This document shows positions 19,184 through 26,669 of a stretch of 64,000 nucleotides of DNA, in pieces. Source of the stretch: Streptomyces sp. NBC_00525 (GTDB lineage: Bacteria > Actinomycetota > Actinomycetes > Streptomycetales > Streptomycetaceae); contig NZ_CP107835.1 of the NCBI RefSeq assembly GCF_036346595.1, forward strand, positions 62,001 through 126,000. Reading direction: 5' to 3'. The translations under genes were made by a program, and so were the position numbers. Below the pieces are notes generated by a model that saw only the letters and a list, made by a program, of their open reading frames with translations, ran no database searches and was not told the origin of the DNA. Every line of letters starts with the position of its first letter. The stretch's first letter is position 1.

Positions 19184-19920
19184 GGACCGTTGAGCGTACC
19201 GGTGTCGTCGCCGGCCGGGGCGTGGCGGATCTCGACGCAGCACTCGCCGGGGCGGGGGGCCAGGACGGCCTCGACGGCGGGGGTGCGGAGCCCTCGCAGA
19301 TAGCCCGTGAGGAAGGCGTGGTTCATGCCGCAGACCAGGTCGGGGGCCTGGTGGGCGAGCGGGTGGAAGGGGCAGTTGCGCAGCCGCAGCCGGTCGGGGG
19401 CCTCGCGGGTGGGCTCGAAGCCGTGCCCGTCGAGCATGCGCTCGCACAGGGTCAGGCCGCGTTCGGCGCCGAGGCGTCCGGGGCGCAGCCGGGCGCGTTC
19501 CTCCGCGCCGAGTTCCTCGCCCCGCCGGCCCGCCGTGCGCATCGCCGCCTGCACGGCCGTCTCGTCGTCGCCCTCGGTGACGACGGCCTGGACCAGGAGG
19601 TCCGCGAGGAGCTCGTGGCGGCGGTCCGGGATGCTCACCCGGATGGGCGTGTCGGTGGGTTCGTACACCTTGGGCTGGCGGCCGACCTTGCGGACGCCGG
19701 TGGGTGAGCCGTAGCGCGCGCGCAGCAGGCCGGCGTCGACGAGTTTGTCGAGGTGGAAGGCCGCGAGCTTGCGCGATATGCCCGCCTCGGCGGCGGCCTC
19801 GTCGCGGGTGACGGGCCGGTGGGCGCGGCGGATGAAGGAGAACATCTGCCGCCGCGTGCCCTCGCCGAGCGCGCTCAGCGAGTCGATCGCGGCGTCGTCG
19901 GGGGAAGCCGGCGGGGTCAT
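19180..19920 (-). CDS. Cys-rich winged-helix (SufR/ArsR-like) transcriptional regulator
   Basis: ATG at 19920 with GAAGGGG about 10 bases upstream; 246 residues. The N-terminal winged HTH (about 12-70) includes TRDEAAAEAGISRKLAAFHL. The C-terminal half has Cys159, Cys183 (RNCPFHPLA), Cys197 (VCGMNHAF) and Cys227/228 (GECCVEI), a spacing reminiscent of SufR-type regulators that bind an Fe-S cluster or metal through conserved Cys/His. It is translationally coupled to the PLP enzyme and divergent from the DUF2231/folE operon, so it probably senses redox or metal and controls one or both. Confidence 0.75.
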   Translation of the reverse strand: MTPPASPDDAAIDSLSALGEGTRRQMFSFIRRAHRPVTRDEAAAEAGISRKLAAFHLDKLVDAGLLRARYGSPTGVRKVGRQPKVYEPTDTPIRVSIPDRRHELLADLLVQAVVTEGDDETAVQAAMRTAGRRGEELGAEERARLRPGRLGAERGLTLCERMLDGHGFEPTREAPDRLRLRNCPFHPLAHQAPDLVCGMNHAFLTGYLRGLRTPAVEAVLAPRPGECCVEIRHAPAGDDTGTLNGP

Positions 19921-20018
19921 GTCGGAGGTCACCCCTTCACGGTAACGCCGACGCGCGTGGGTCGAGGGGTACGCGCAGGGGCTCTGGTCTGCGGACTTGA
20001 CCGGGTCCTCGAATAAGA

Positions 20019-20032
20019 CCAATATTCGTTGG
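20019..20032. promoter_or_regulatory. candidate operator, CCAA-N6-TTGG inverted repeat
   Basis: In an unusually AT-rich patch between the divergent HTH regulator and the DUF2231 gene, CCAATATTCGTTGG forms a short inverted repeat with a 6-base spacer. It lies 22 bases before the rightward ATG and just upstream of an AAGGAGG ribosome-binding site (20040-20045). Position and symmetry fit an operator for the adjacent winged-helix regulator; there is no direct evidence of binding. Confidence 0.4.
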
Positions 20033-20054
20033 CGAAAATAAGGAGGTGGGCCCG

Positions 20055-20579
20055 ATGGCCCAGCCGCAGCAGGCCAAGCAGCCCGTGAGCGCCGCTCTCG
20101 CCGGCCCGTACGGGCATCCGTTCCATCCGATGCTGGTCACCGTTCCCCTCGGGGCGTGGACCGGCAGCCTGGTCTTCGACATCGCCTCCCGGTTCGCGGA
20201 CGACCCGGCGTTCCTGGCCCGTGGATCGATGTGGCTGATCGCCGTCGGCGTGATCGGCGCCCTGGCCGCCGCGCTGGTCGGCTGCCTGGACCTGTTCGCC
20301 GTCCCCACCGGCACCCGCGCTTTCCGGGTGGCCCTGCTCCACATGACGCTCAATGTGCTGGCGACCGCCGCGTACGCCGGCAACTTCCTGTGGCGGCACG
20401 CCGGTTCCGGTCCCGTGGGCCGGGTCGGCGCCGGTCAGCTCGCCCTCGCCGCCGTCTCCTTCGCCGTGCTCGGCGCCGGCGGGTGGCTGGGCGGCAGGCT
20501 CGCCTTCCGTTACGGCGTACGCGTCGCGGACGAGGCGGTCCAGGCCGAGGGGTTCACCCCGGCACGTCCCACCGGCTGA
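20055..20579 (+). CDS. DUF2231-type membrane protein
   Basis: ATG at 20055 is favoured by AAGGAGG nine bases upstream; a GTG at 20046 would abut that site. 174 residues with about four membrane helices. The N-terminal motif GHPFHPMLVTVPLGAWTGSL is typical of DUF2231 (predicted redox/haem-associated membrane proteins, often with cytochrome-like His residues). It heads a rightward set with the next membrane protein and GTP cyclohydrolase I. The function is not known. Confidence 0.8.
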   Translation: MAQPQQAKQPVSAALAGPYGHPFHPMLVTVPLGAWTGSLVFDIASRFADDPAFLARGSMWLIAVGVIGALAAALVGCLDLFAVPTGTRAFRVALLHMTLNVLATAAYAGNFLWRHAGSGPVGRVGAGQLALAAVSFAVLGAGGWLGGRLAFRYGVRVADEAVQAEGFTPARPTG

Positions 20580-20643
20580 CCGGCCGCCGCCCGCGTCTTC
20601 CCCTGCCCGCAGCCCTCACACCCTCTTCACCCCTGGAGTTCCC

Positions 20644-21078
20644 ATGGACATCGCCGCACTGGTCACCTGGGTGATCACCGCTCTCGGCGGCTTCTACATG
20701 CTCGGCACCTGGCTCGCGCGCGGTGGCGCGCGCGGCGGCAACAGCCATCTGCCGGTCCCCGTCGTCTTCGGCCACTTCGCGCTCGCCGCGATCGGCCTCG
20801 TCGTCTGGATCGCCTACCTCGTCGCCGACACGGACGCGCTGGCCTGGATCGCCTTCGTACTGCTGGTGCCGGTCGCGTTGCTCGGGTTCGTGATGCTGGC
20901 CCGCTGGATTCCCGTGTACCGGGCGCGGGCGGCCGCCGGGGCGCAGGGCGGCGGCGCGGCGCAGGACGGCCCGGCGGAGCGGAACTTCCCGGTCGCCGTG
21001 GTCCTCGCGCACGGGCTGCTCGCCGTCGTGACGGTGGTCCTGGTGCTGCTGAGCGCCCTCGGTGTCGGGGGCAACTGA
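20644..21078 (+). CDS. small four-helix membrane protein
   Basis: ATG at 20644; 144 residues with about four membrane helices (about 5-25, 40-60, 66-86, 115-140) and a Gly/Ala/Gln-rich cytoplasmic loop. It starts 64 bases after the DUF2231 gene and ends one base before the ATG of the GTP cyclohydrolase gene, so the two are almost certainly co-translated. It resembles uncharacterised actinobacterial DUF2269-like or integral membrane proteins; no firm family call. Confidence 0.6.
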   Translation: MDIAALVTWVITALGGFYMLGTWLARGGARGGNSHLPVPVVFGHFALAAIGLVVWIAYLVADTDALAWIAFVLLVPVALLGFVMLARWIPVYRARAAAGAQGGGAAQDGPAERNFPVAVVLAHGLLAVVTVVLVLLSALGVGGN

Positions 21079-21079
21079 C

Positions 21080-21706
21080 ATGGCCCAGCAGCCCATCGCC
21101 GCGCCGCCCCCGCCCCCGCCCGCGGCCCTGCGCGTGGTGCCGACCGGGCGGGCGGCGGACCTGGTGGCCGCCGAGCAGGCCGCCGGACAGTTCCTGCGGG
21201 CCCTCGGCATCAGCACCGATTCGGAGAGCCTGCGCGGTACGCCGGGCCGGATGGCCCGCGCCTACGCGGAGCTCTTCACGCCCCGCCCGTTCGATCTGAC
21301 GACGTTCCCGAACGACGAGGGGTACGACGAGCTGGTCCTGGCCCGCAGCATCCCGCTGCGCTCGGTGTGCGAGCACCATCTGCTGCCCTTCACGGGCACC
21401 GCCCACATCGGGTACCTGCCCGGCCGGCGCATCCTGGGCCTGTCCAAACTCGCCCGCATACTCGAACACTTCGCCTGCCGTCCCCAGGTCCAGGAGCGCC
21501 TGACCAAGCAGGTCGCGGACTGGCTGCAGACCCAGCTGGAGCCGAAGGGGGTCGGCGTGGTCATCCAGGCCGAACACACCTGCATGACCCTGCGCGGAGT
21601 CCAGGCCACCGGCACCACCACGATGACCTCCACCCTCCTGGGCCTCCTGCGCACGGACGCCCGCTCCCGCAGCGAATTCCTCACCCTGACCGCACTACCG
21701 GGGTAG
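21080..21706 (+). CDS. folE: GTP cyclohydrolase I
   Basis: ATG at 21080 lies one base after the stop of the preceding gene; 208 residues. The enzyme converts GTP to 7,8-dihydroneopterin triphosphate, first step of folate/pterin synthesis. Zinc ligands are present: Cys97 and His100 in SVCEHHLLPF, and Cys168 in AEHTCMTLRG. The N-terminus is Pro/Ala-rich and the core begins near residue 27. Its operon with two small membrane proteins, not with folB/folK/folP, suggests a second, specialised copy, possibly for a pterin cofactor or stress response rather than housekeeping folate; that is inference. Confidence 0.9.
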   Translation: MAQQPIAAPPPPPPAALRVVPTGRAADLVAAEQAAGQFLRALGISTDSESLRGTPGRMARAYAELFTPRPFDLTTFPNDEGYDELVLARSIPLRSVCEHHLLPFTGTAHIGYLPGRRILGLSKLARILEHFACRPQVQERLTKQVADWLQTQLEPKGVGVVIQAEHTCMTLRGVQATGTTTMTSTLLGLLRTDARSRSEFLTLTALPG

Positions 21707-21714
21707 CCCCCACG

Positions 21715-21734
21715 GGCCCCAGGGGGATGGGGCC
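21715..21734 (+). terminator. candidate hairpin terminator after folE
   Basis: Just past the folE stop, GGCCCC (21715-21720) pairs with GGGGCC (21729-21734) across an 8-base loop, and a second GC-rich hairpin (CCCCCGC..GCGGCGGGG) follows at about 21736-21754. There is no U-tract, as is usual in Streptomyces. It would separate the folE operon from the next gene pair; the rest of 21755-21963 is GC-rich with a duplicated GGGGCTCCGTGGGC and no recognised gene. Confidence 0.4.
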
Positions 21735-21963
21735 GACCCCCGCACTGCGGCGGGGCGGCGCCGCCGGGCCGGCCGGGTCGGGGCGGGGCTCCGTGGGCGG
21801 GGCTCCGTGGGCGGTCGCCCCTTACGGAGACGGCCCGCGCCGATGGGCGACCGGCGACCGGCTGATGGGCACTCACATCCGGGGCGTCGAAGGCTCCTCG
21901 GGCGCCTCGGTGCCGTGGCACCATGAAGGGACGGTCATTCGACGTGCGGGCGGGGGCGCCAAG

Positions 21964-22389
21964 GTGACGGTGGTCGACTACATGCTCCTCGGCGGGGCGG
22001 GCGGGGCGCTCATCGAAGCGGTCGCGTTCTTCAGCCGGCTCGGGGAGTGGCGCGCGGCCCGGCTGACGCCCTCGGGCGGCAGGCGCAAGAATCCGCCGAG
22101 CTTCCTCAGCTTCATCGATCTGCCTCCCATCGTGGCCATCGCCGTCGCGCGGCTGGTGCTCGGCGGGGCCACCGCCACCGCGTTCGGGACCAGCGGACAG
22201 GCCACGGGAGGATTCGCCGCCCTGACGGTCGGGGCCGCCGCGCCCGCCCTGCTGCAACAGCTGGGGCAGATCCGCCAGATCCGTGAGGCGGTCACTCAGC
22301 CGATGTCCCGGCAGCGGAACGAGGACACGCAGAGCACATCCGCGGCCGCGCCGGCGGCGGAAGCCGTAGAAGAGGGTGGGGCAGCATGA
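21964..22389 (+). CDS. hypothetical small membrane protein, first gene of a coupled pair
   Basis: GTG at 21964 with a G-rich stretch upstream; 141 residues. Several hydrophobic helices are visible (about 4-22, 50-70, 75-100) plus an Ala/Glu-rich tail. The stop overlaps the next start codon (ATGA), so the two genes are translationally coupled. No family is recognised. Small membrane plus helical soluble pairs of this kind occur beside STAND/effector loci in actinomycetes, but this context has no such effector within the neighbouring genes. Confidence 0.55.
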   Translation: MTVVDYMLLGGAGGALIEAVAFFSRLGEWRAARLTPSGGRRKNPPSFLSFIDLPPIVAIAVARLVLGGATATAFGTSGQATGGFAALTVGAAAPALLQQLGQIRQIREAVTQPMSRQRNEDTQSTSAAAPAAEAVEEGGAA

Positions 22390-22748
22390 GCAGGGACAAC
22401 GGGAACCTGAACTTCGGCCAGAGGGTCGTCGGCGGCCTCATCGGCGCCATCTCCAACACCAACAGCAGCATCACCGGCCACAACAACGTCGTCGGCCGCG
22501 TGGACGATACCGCGCGGGAACTGCTGAACCTGATCAGGGAATTGCGCGCCGATATGCAGCGGCTGGTCGCCACCGGCCGGACCGACGCTCTGGACAACGA
22601 GCTCGCCGAGGTCGAGGACGAGATCGGCGCGACCGGCGATGCCTCGCAGCGGTCGCTGGCGCGGCTGCGGCAAGCGCTCGCCGACGCCCCCGAGGTGCAC
22701 CCGCTCGCCTCGGCGATGGCCGTGGCGGAAGCGCTCGGGTCCGTATAG
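22386..22748 (+). CDS. hypothetical small Asn-rich/helical protein, second gene of a coupled pair
   Basis: ATG at 22386 overlaps the preceding stop; 120 residues. The N-terminal ~40 residues have an Asn/Gly/Ser-rich pattern (ISNTNSSITGHNNVVGRVDD) that resembles the short beta/asparagine repeats found in some conflict-system adaptor proteins; the remainder is helical and charged (LLNLIRELRADMQRLV, EVEDEIGA). No named family could be assigned. Coupling implies it works with the membrane protein, perhaps as its cytoplasmic partner. Confidence 0.6.
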   Translation: MSRDNGNLNFGQRVVGGLIGAISNTNSSITGHNNVVGRVDDTARELLNLIRELRADMQRLVATGRTDALDNELAEVEDEIGATGDASQRSLARLRQALADAPEVHPLASAMAVAEALGSV

Positions 22749-22784
22749 CCGGGTCGCGCCCTTCGACCGGCCGGTGTGCGGCGG

Positions 22785-23234
22785 CTACGCGTCGAGTACG
22801 GCGGCCACGGCCTCGATCTCGACGAGTTGGTCGTCGTAACCCAGCACGGTGACGCCCATCAGCGTGCTGGGGACGTCGTGGTCGCCGAAGGAGTCCCGGA
22901 CCACCTGCCAGGCGGTCACCAGGTCCTCGCGCCGGGCCGACGCCACGAGGACGCGCGTGCTGATGACGTCCCGGAGGGTCGCGCCGGCGTCCGCGAGGGC
23001 GGTGCGCATGTTCTCGACGGCCTTCTGGGCCTGCCCGGCGTAGTCCCCGACCGCGGCCGTCGAGCCGTCGCCGTTCAGCGGACACGCCCCGGCCAGAAAG
23101 ATCAGCCGGGCCTCGGCGGGCGCCGTGGCCGCGTAGGCGTACTCGGCGATGTCGGACAGGGAGGCGGAGCGGATCAGGGTAACGGCACGAGCCACGGCCA
23201 GGGGTTCCTTCCCTCGATCTTCGGACCAGGACAT
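22785..23234 (-). CDS. RidA (YjgF/YER057c/UK114) family protein
   Basis: ATG at 23234 has GGGGAGG close upstream (149 residues); a GTG at 23195 would give a more usual RidA length (about 136). The fold-defining segments are present: IFLAGACPLNGDG, GDYAGQAQKAVENMRTALADAGATLRDVISTRVLV with the conserved Arg, and a C-terminal STLMGVTVLGYDDQLVEIEAVAVL strand pattern. RidA members hydrolyse reactive enamine/imine intermediates from PLP enzymes; other subgroups have unknown roles. No metabolic partner lies in the immediate neighbourhood. Confidence 0.8.
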   Translation of the reverse strand: MSWSEDRGKEPLAVARAVTLIRSASLSDIAEYAYAATAPAEARLIFLAGACPLNGDGSTAAVGDYAGQAQKAVENMRTALADAGATLRDVISTRVLVASARREDLVTAWQVVRDSFGDHDVPSTLMGVTVLGYDDQLVEIEAVAAVLDA

Positions 23235-23320
23235 CCTGCCTCCCCGAACCGAAGCACCGTCCGCATTTACGGGGGGGGGCGCCGACGCCGGTGCGGGCCC
23301 GAGCGCGGCAGCGGTGCGGT

Positions 23321-23689
23321 TCAGCCGGTGGTTGTCCAGGTGAGGATTGCCAGTGTGAGCGGGATCGGGCAGGCCACGGCGTTCAGGAGCAGGGCGCGGC
23401 GGGGTGGGGGCATGCGGCGGATCGCGGGGCGGGTGGCGAGGGCTGCGAGGAGGGCGGCTCCGGTGGCCAGGCAGGCCGCGTAGAGGGCGAGGTAGCCGCC
23501 GGTGGGCTCCCCCGCCGCCGCGCCCCACACCGCGACGATCCAGACCAGGAAGGTGATCCAGGCCACCGAGATGAGCGTGAGGGCGCCGAGCAGGACGGTC
23601 AGCAGGACCGTGGCGGGTCGGGGCGCCGCCGCCTTCGGTACGGGCGCCCACGGGGCGGTGGGGGGTGTGGTCCGGGTCCGTGTGTTCAT
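23321..23689 (-). CDS. small three-helix membrane protein
   Basis: ATG at 23689; 122 residues with predicted membrane helices at about 26-52, 64-86 and 98-118 and a Pro-rich N-terminus. No motif identifies a family. It lies between the RidA gene and the amidase gene on the same strand, with gaps of 86 and 143 bases. Confidence 0.55.
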   Translation of the reverse strand: MNTRTRTTPPTAPWAPVPKAAAPRPATVLLTVLLGALTLISVAWITFLVWIVAVWGAAAGEPTGGYLALYAACLATGAALLAALATRPAIRRMPPPRRALLLNAVACPIPLTLAILTWTTTG

Positions 23690-23832
23690 GGACCGATGGT
23701 CGCCGGGAGCGGGCGGGTGCTCATGGGCTCCGCTACTCAACCCGGCGGGCGCGTGTACTCAGGCAGGGCCGGCCCCCGCGTACGGCGACGGCACCGGGGC
23801 GCGGGGGCCCGGTGCCGTCGCCCTGCGTCACG

Positions 23833-25419
23833 TCAGCCGGTGGTGTCCGGGAGCGTCGGCAGGTAGCGGGGGGCGTGGCGGCCGTCCAGGCGGTGTTCGA
23901 CGGCCGCGCCGAGGCTCAGCAGGTCCGCGTCCTGGCCGTTGCCCGCTATGAGGAGCAGGCCCACCGGCAGTTCGCCGACGAAGCCGGCGGGCACCGACAG
24001 CGAGGGGTAGCCGGCCACGGCGGCGGGCGTGGACGACGGGATCACGTCGTTGTCGCCGCGCGCGCAGTCGGTCGTCCACGCGGGCGGGTTCGCCGGCGAC
24101 GCGATCGCGTCCAGGTCGTGCTCGGCCATGACCTCGTCGATGGAGCGGCGGGACAGGTCCTTCAGCTCCGTGCGCATCGCCCGGTACTCCGGGTCCGTGG
24201 TGGGCGGTGCGGCGAGGGCCTCCTCGAAGAGTTCCTGGCCGGCGAAGCAGGTCTGCTCCTGCGGGTGCGTCCGGTTGAACTCGATCAGCTCGGCGAGGTC
24301 GCGCGGGCCCTTGCGGGTGGCGAGGTAGGCGTTGATGTCCCGGTGGAACTCGCTGAGCAGGGCCGGGAATTCGAGCTCGCCCAGGCGCCGCTGGTACGGG
24401 AGGTCCACCTCGACGACCTCGGCGCCCGCGCTCCGCAGCCGCTCGGCGGTGCTCGTCATGAGGGCGTCCACCTCGGTGCCGAGCACCGGCAGCCGCCACA
24501 GGCCGATCCGCTTGCCGCGCAGCGAGCCGGGACGGGTCGCCCGCTCGGCGAAGTCCGGGGCCGCGGGGGCGCCGCCGATGACCGACAGGGTGAGCGCGGT
24601 GTCGATGACGTTGCGGGCCATGGGTCCGGCGGTGTCCTGCTCCGCGGAGATCGGCACCACGCCCGACTGGCTGACCACGCCGAGGGTCGGCTTGAGGCCG
24701 ACGACGGCGTTCATCCCGGCGGGGCAGACGATGGAGCCGTCCGTCTCGGTGCCGATCGCCACCTGCGCCAGCGAGGCGGCGAGGGCGGCGGCCGAGCCGG
24801 CGGACGAGCCGCACGGGTTGCGGTCCAGGACGTACGGGTTGTGGGTCTGGCCGCCCACCGCGGACCAGCCCGAAGTCGGCGACGCGGCGCGGAAGTTGGC
24901 CCACTCCGAGAGGTTGGCCTTGCCGAGTATCACCGCGCCGCCCGCGCGCAGCTTCGCGACGAGTTCGGCGTCGGACCGCGGCGGCTTCCCGGCCAGGGCG
25001 AGCGACCCGGCGGTCGTCGGCATGTCGCGGGTGTCCACGTTGTCCTTGAGCAGGACGGGGATGCCGTCCAGCGGGCCGCGCGTGCGGCCGAGGCGGTGTC
25101 TGATGTCGCTGGCCGCCGCCTGCCCGAGGGCCGTCGGGCTGGTGTGCAGCACGGCGTTGATCTTGGGGTCGATGGCCTTGATCCGCCGCAGGTAGGCGAG
25201 GGTCAGCCGGACCGAGGACAGCGAGCCGCGGGCCATGCGGGCCTGCAGTTCGGGGATGGTGACGGTGTCGAGGTCGATGCCGCCGACCAGCGTCGATTCG
25301 GCGGATCGCGCCGAACCGCCGGAACGGTTCTGGGGGGCCGCCTGCGAGCCGGGCGCCACCGCGACCAACGGGGCCACGACCAGGATCGCGGTCAGGGCCG
25401 CCATGCTTCTCTTCTTCAT
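23833..25419 (-). CDS. secreted amidase-signature family protein
   Basis: ATG at 25419 gives 528 residues with a Sec signal (KKRS then a hydrophobic stretch, cleavage near SQA-AP at 27). Amidase signature residues: catalytic Lys125 in PVLLKDNVDT, cis-Ser205 in NPCGSSAGSA, nucleophile Ser229 in ETDGSIVCP. The family hydrolyses amides through a Ser-cisSer-Lys triad. The extracellular location and position beside the chitin genes do not by themselves fix the substrate. The long divergent gap to the LPMO gene holds the DasR-like sites. Confidence 0.85.
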   Translation of the reverse strand: MKKRSMAALTAILVVAPLVAVAPGSQAAPQNRSGGSARSAESTLVGGIDLDTVTIPELQARMARGSLSSVRLTLAYLRRIKAIDPKINAVLHTSPTALGQAAASDIRHRLGRTRGPLDGIPVLLKDNVDTRDMPTTAGSLALAGKPPRSDAELVAKLRAGGAVILGKANLSEWANFRAASPTSGWSAVGGQTHNPYVLDRNPCGSSAGSAAALAASLAQVAIGTETDGSIVCPAGMNAVVGLKPTLGVVSQSGVVPISAEQDTAGPMARNVIDTALTLSVIGGAPAAPDFAERATRPGSLRGKRIGLWRLPVLGTEVDALMTSTAERLRSAGAEVVEVDLPYQRRLGELEFPALLSEFHRDINAYLATRKGPRDLAELIEFNRTHPQEQTCFAGQELFEEALAAPPTTDPEYRAMRTELKDLSRRSIDEVMAEHDLDAIASPANPPAWTTDCARGDNDVIPSSTPAAVAGYPSLSVPAGFVGELPVGLLLIAGNGQDADLLSLGAAVEHRLDGRHAPRYLPTLPDTTG

Positions 25420-25563
25420 GGCGCACACCCCACTACACGGGGACCGTGCGGCACAAGGGGCCCTCGCCGAGCGCCTCGGCGTGTCCGACCGCACCGCTCA
25501 AGTCCGCGCGCGTAGACGGACGTTCGCGGCCGCGCCGAGCAGTGCGGGGCGGCGCTCACCCTC

Positions 25564-25619
25564 TTGACGGGCTCCCCTCCTTCGCTAAGGTCTAGACCTG
25601 CAAGCGTCGGTCTAGACCT
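25564..25619 (+). promoter_or_regulatory. promoter with two DasR-like operators
   Basis: A -35 TTGACG (25564-25569) is followed after 16 bases by TAAGGT (25586-25591). Two palindromes AGGTCTAGACCT (25588-25599) and CGGTCTAGACCT (25608-25619), 20 bases apart, match the DasR responsive element core (TGGTCTAGACCA) and the direct repeats known before streptomycete chitinase genes. The first overlaps the -10. This would give GlcNAc-responsive repression of the LPMO gene; the match is by eye. Confidence 0.85.
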
Positions 25620-25700
25620 TCGCATGTGGAAGTCGCCCCATCGGCGACATCGAATATTTCACCTGGGCGGACCCGGCGTGCACGAAGGGAACTGAATGTC

Positions 25701-26459
25701 ATGCGCATGAAGAAAACGTGGGCCGCAGCCCTGGGCGCCCTGGTCGCTCCCGCAGTGGCCCTGAGCCTCCCCGCCCCCTCGGCGAGCGCCCACGGCTGGG
25801 TGGTCACGCCGTCCAGCCGTCAGGACCAGTGCGCCAACCGCGTGATCCAGTGCGGCCCGATCAAGTACGAGCCGGCGAGTGTCGAGGGCCCGAAGGGACT
25901 GCGCACCTGCAGCGGGGGCGACTCCCGCTGGGCGGACCTGGACAACGACGCCAAGGGCTGGAAGGTCACCCCGGTCGGCACCACGCAGACCCTGACGTGG
26001 ACGATCGAGGCGCGCCACGCCACGAGCAACTGGCAGTACTTCATCGGCGACCAGAAGATCGCCCAGTTCAACGACGGCGGCCGCATCCCCGCCGCCTCGG
26101 TCAGCCACCAGCTGAACTTCAGCGGGTTCAGCGGCAAGCAGAAGCTGCTCGCCGTCTGGAACATCGCGGACACCGCCAACGCGTTCTACGCCTGCATCGA
26201 CGTGAACATCGGCGGCGGCAACGACGGTGGTGGCAATGACGGCGGTGGCGACGACGGCGGCAACGACGGCGGCGGTGACGACGGCGGCGAGCAGCCCGGC
26301 GACTGCACGGCCGGCTCCTGGAGCGCCGGCAGCGTCTACACCGGCGGCCAGACCGTCTCGCACAACGGCCACAACTGGCGGGCCAAGTGGTGGGTGACCG
26401 GCGAGGAGCCCGGCACCACCGGCGAGTGGGGCGTCTGGGAGGACCTCGGCGCCTGCTGA
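25701..26459 (+). CDS. lytic polysaccharide monooxygenase (AA10) with C-terminal chitin-binding module
   Basis: ATG at 25701 with GAAGGGA upstream; 252 residues. The Sec signal ends at SASA-HG, so mature residue 1 is His31, the first member of the copper histidine brace; His106 (EARHATSN) is the second. Axial Phe162 and Cys pairs also fit AA10. A Gly/Asn/Asp-rich linker (about 171-198) leads to a CBM5/12-like module with WSAGSVYTGGQTVSHNGHNW and KWWVTGEEP. LPMOs cleave crystalline chitin (or cellulose) oxidatively; the DasR-like sites and neighbouring chitinase favour chitin. Strong assignment. Confidence 0.93.
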   Translation: MRMKKTWAAALGALVAPAVALSLPAPSASAHGWVVTPSSRQDQCANRVIQCGPIKYEPASVEGPKGLRTCSGGDSRWADLDNDAKGWKVTPVGTTQTLTWTIEARHATSNWQYFIGDQKIAQFNDGGRIPAASVSHQLNFSGFSGKQKLLAVWNIADTANAFYACIDVNIGGGNDGGGNDGGGDDGGNDGGGDDGGEQPGDCTAGSWSAGSVYTGGQTVSHNGHNWRAKWWVTGEEPGTTGEWGVWEDLGAC

Positions 26460-26579
26460 GCCCGCGCGGCGGCCCCTCCCCTGCGGGCCCTCCCCCCAGC
26501 GGCCCTGATCCCTCAGCGGCCCTGAGCCCGTAGCGGGCCGATCCACCCGCACCCCCGAGCGCGACCGCTCGAGCACGAC

Positions 26580-26617
26580 CGGCCGGCGCAGACCCCGGAA
26601 GGAGCCTGCGCCGGCCG
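26580..26617 (+). terminator. strong hairpin terminator after the LPMO gene
   Basis: CGGCCGGCGCAG (26580-26591) is an exact reverse complement of CTGCGCCGGCCG (26606-26617), a 12-bp perfect stem with a 14-base loop, followed by TTT. It lies between the LPMO and chitinase genes and would limit read-through. Confidence 0.85.
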
Positions 26618-26669
26618 TTTCCGCACGTCCCCCTCATCGGAGCACCGCCCCCCACCACCAGGAGACAGC

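Noticed and set aside
21780..21820. Duplicated GGGGCTCCGTGGGC as an insertion-site duplication
   Set aside because: Short, tandem and adjacent, in a GC-rich gap with no mobile element; replication slippage explains it.
23265..23280. Run of nine G residues upstream of the RidA gene as a regulatory feature
   Set aside because: A simple G tract in a GC-rich intergenic region with no symmetry or conserved context.
26220..26295. Imperfect repeats in the LPMO gene as a mobile or CRISPR-like array
   Set aside because: They code for a Gly/Asn/Asp-rich linker between catalytic and chitin-binding domains.
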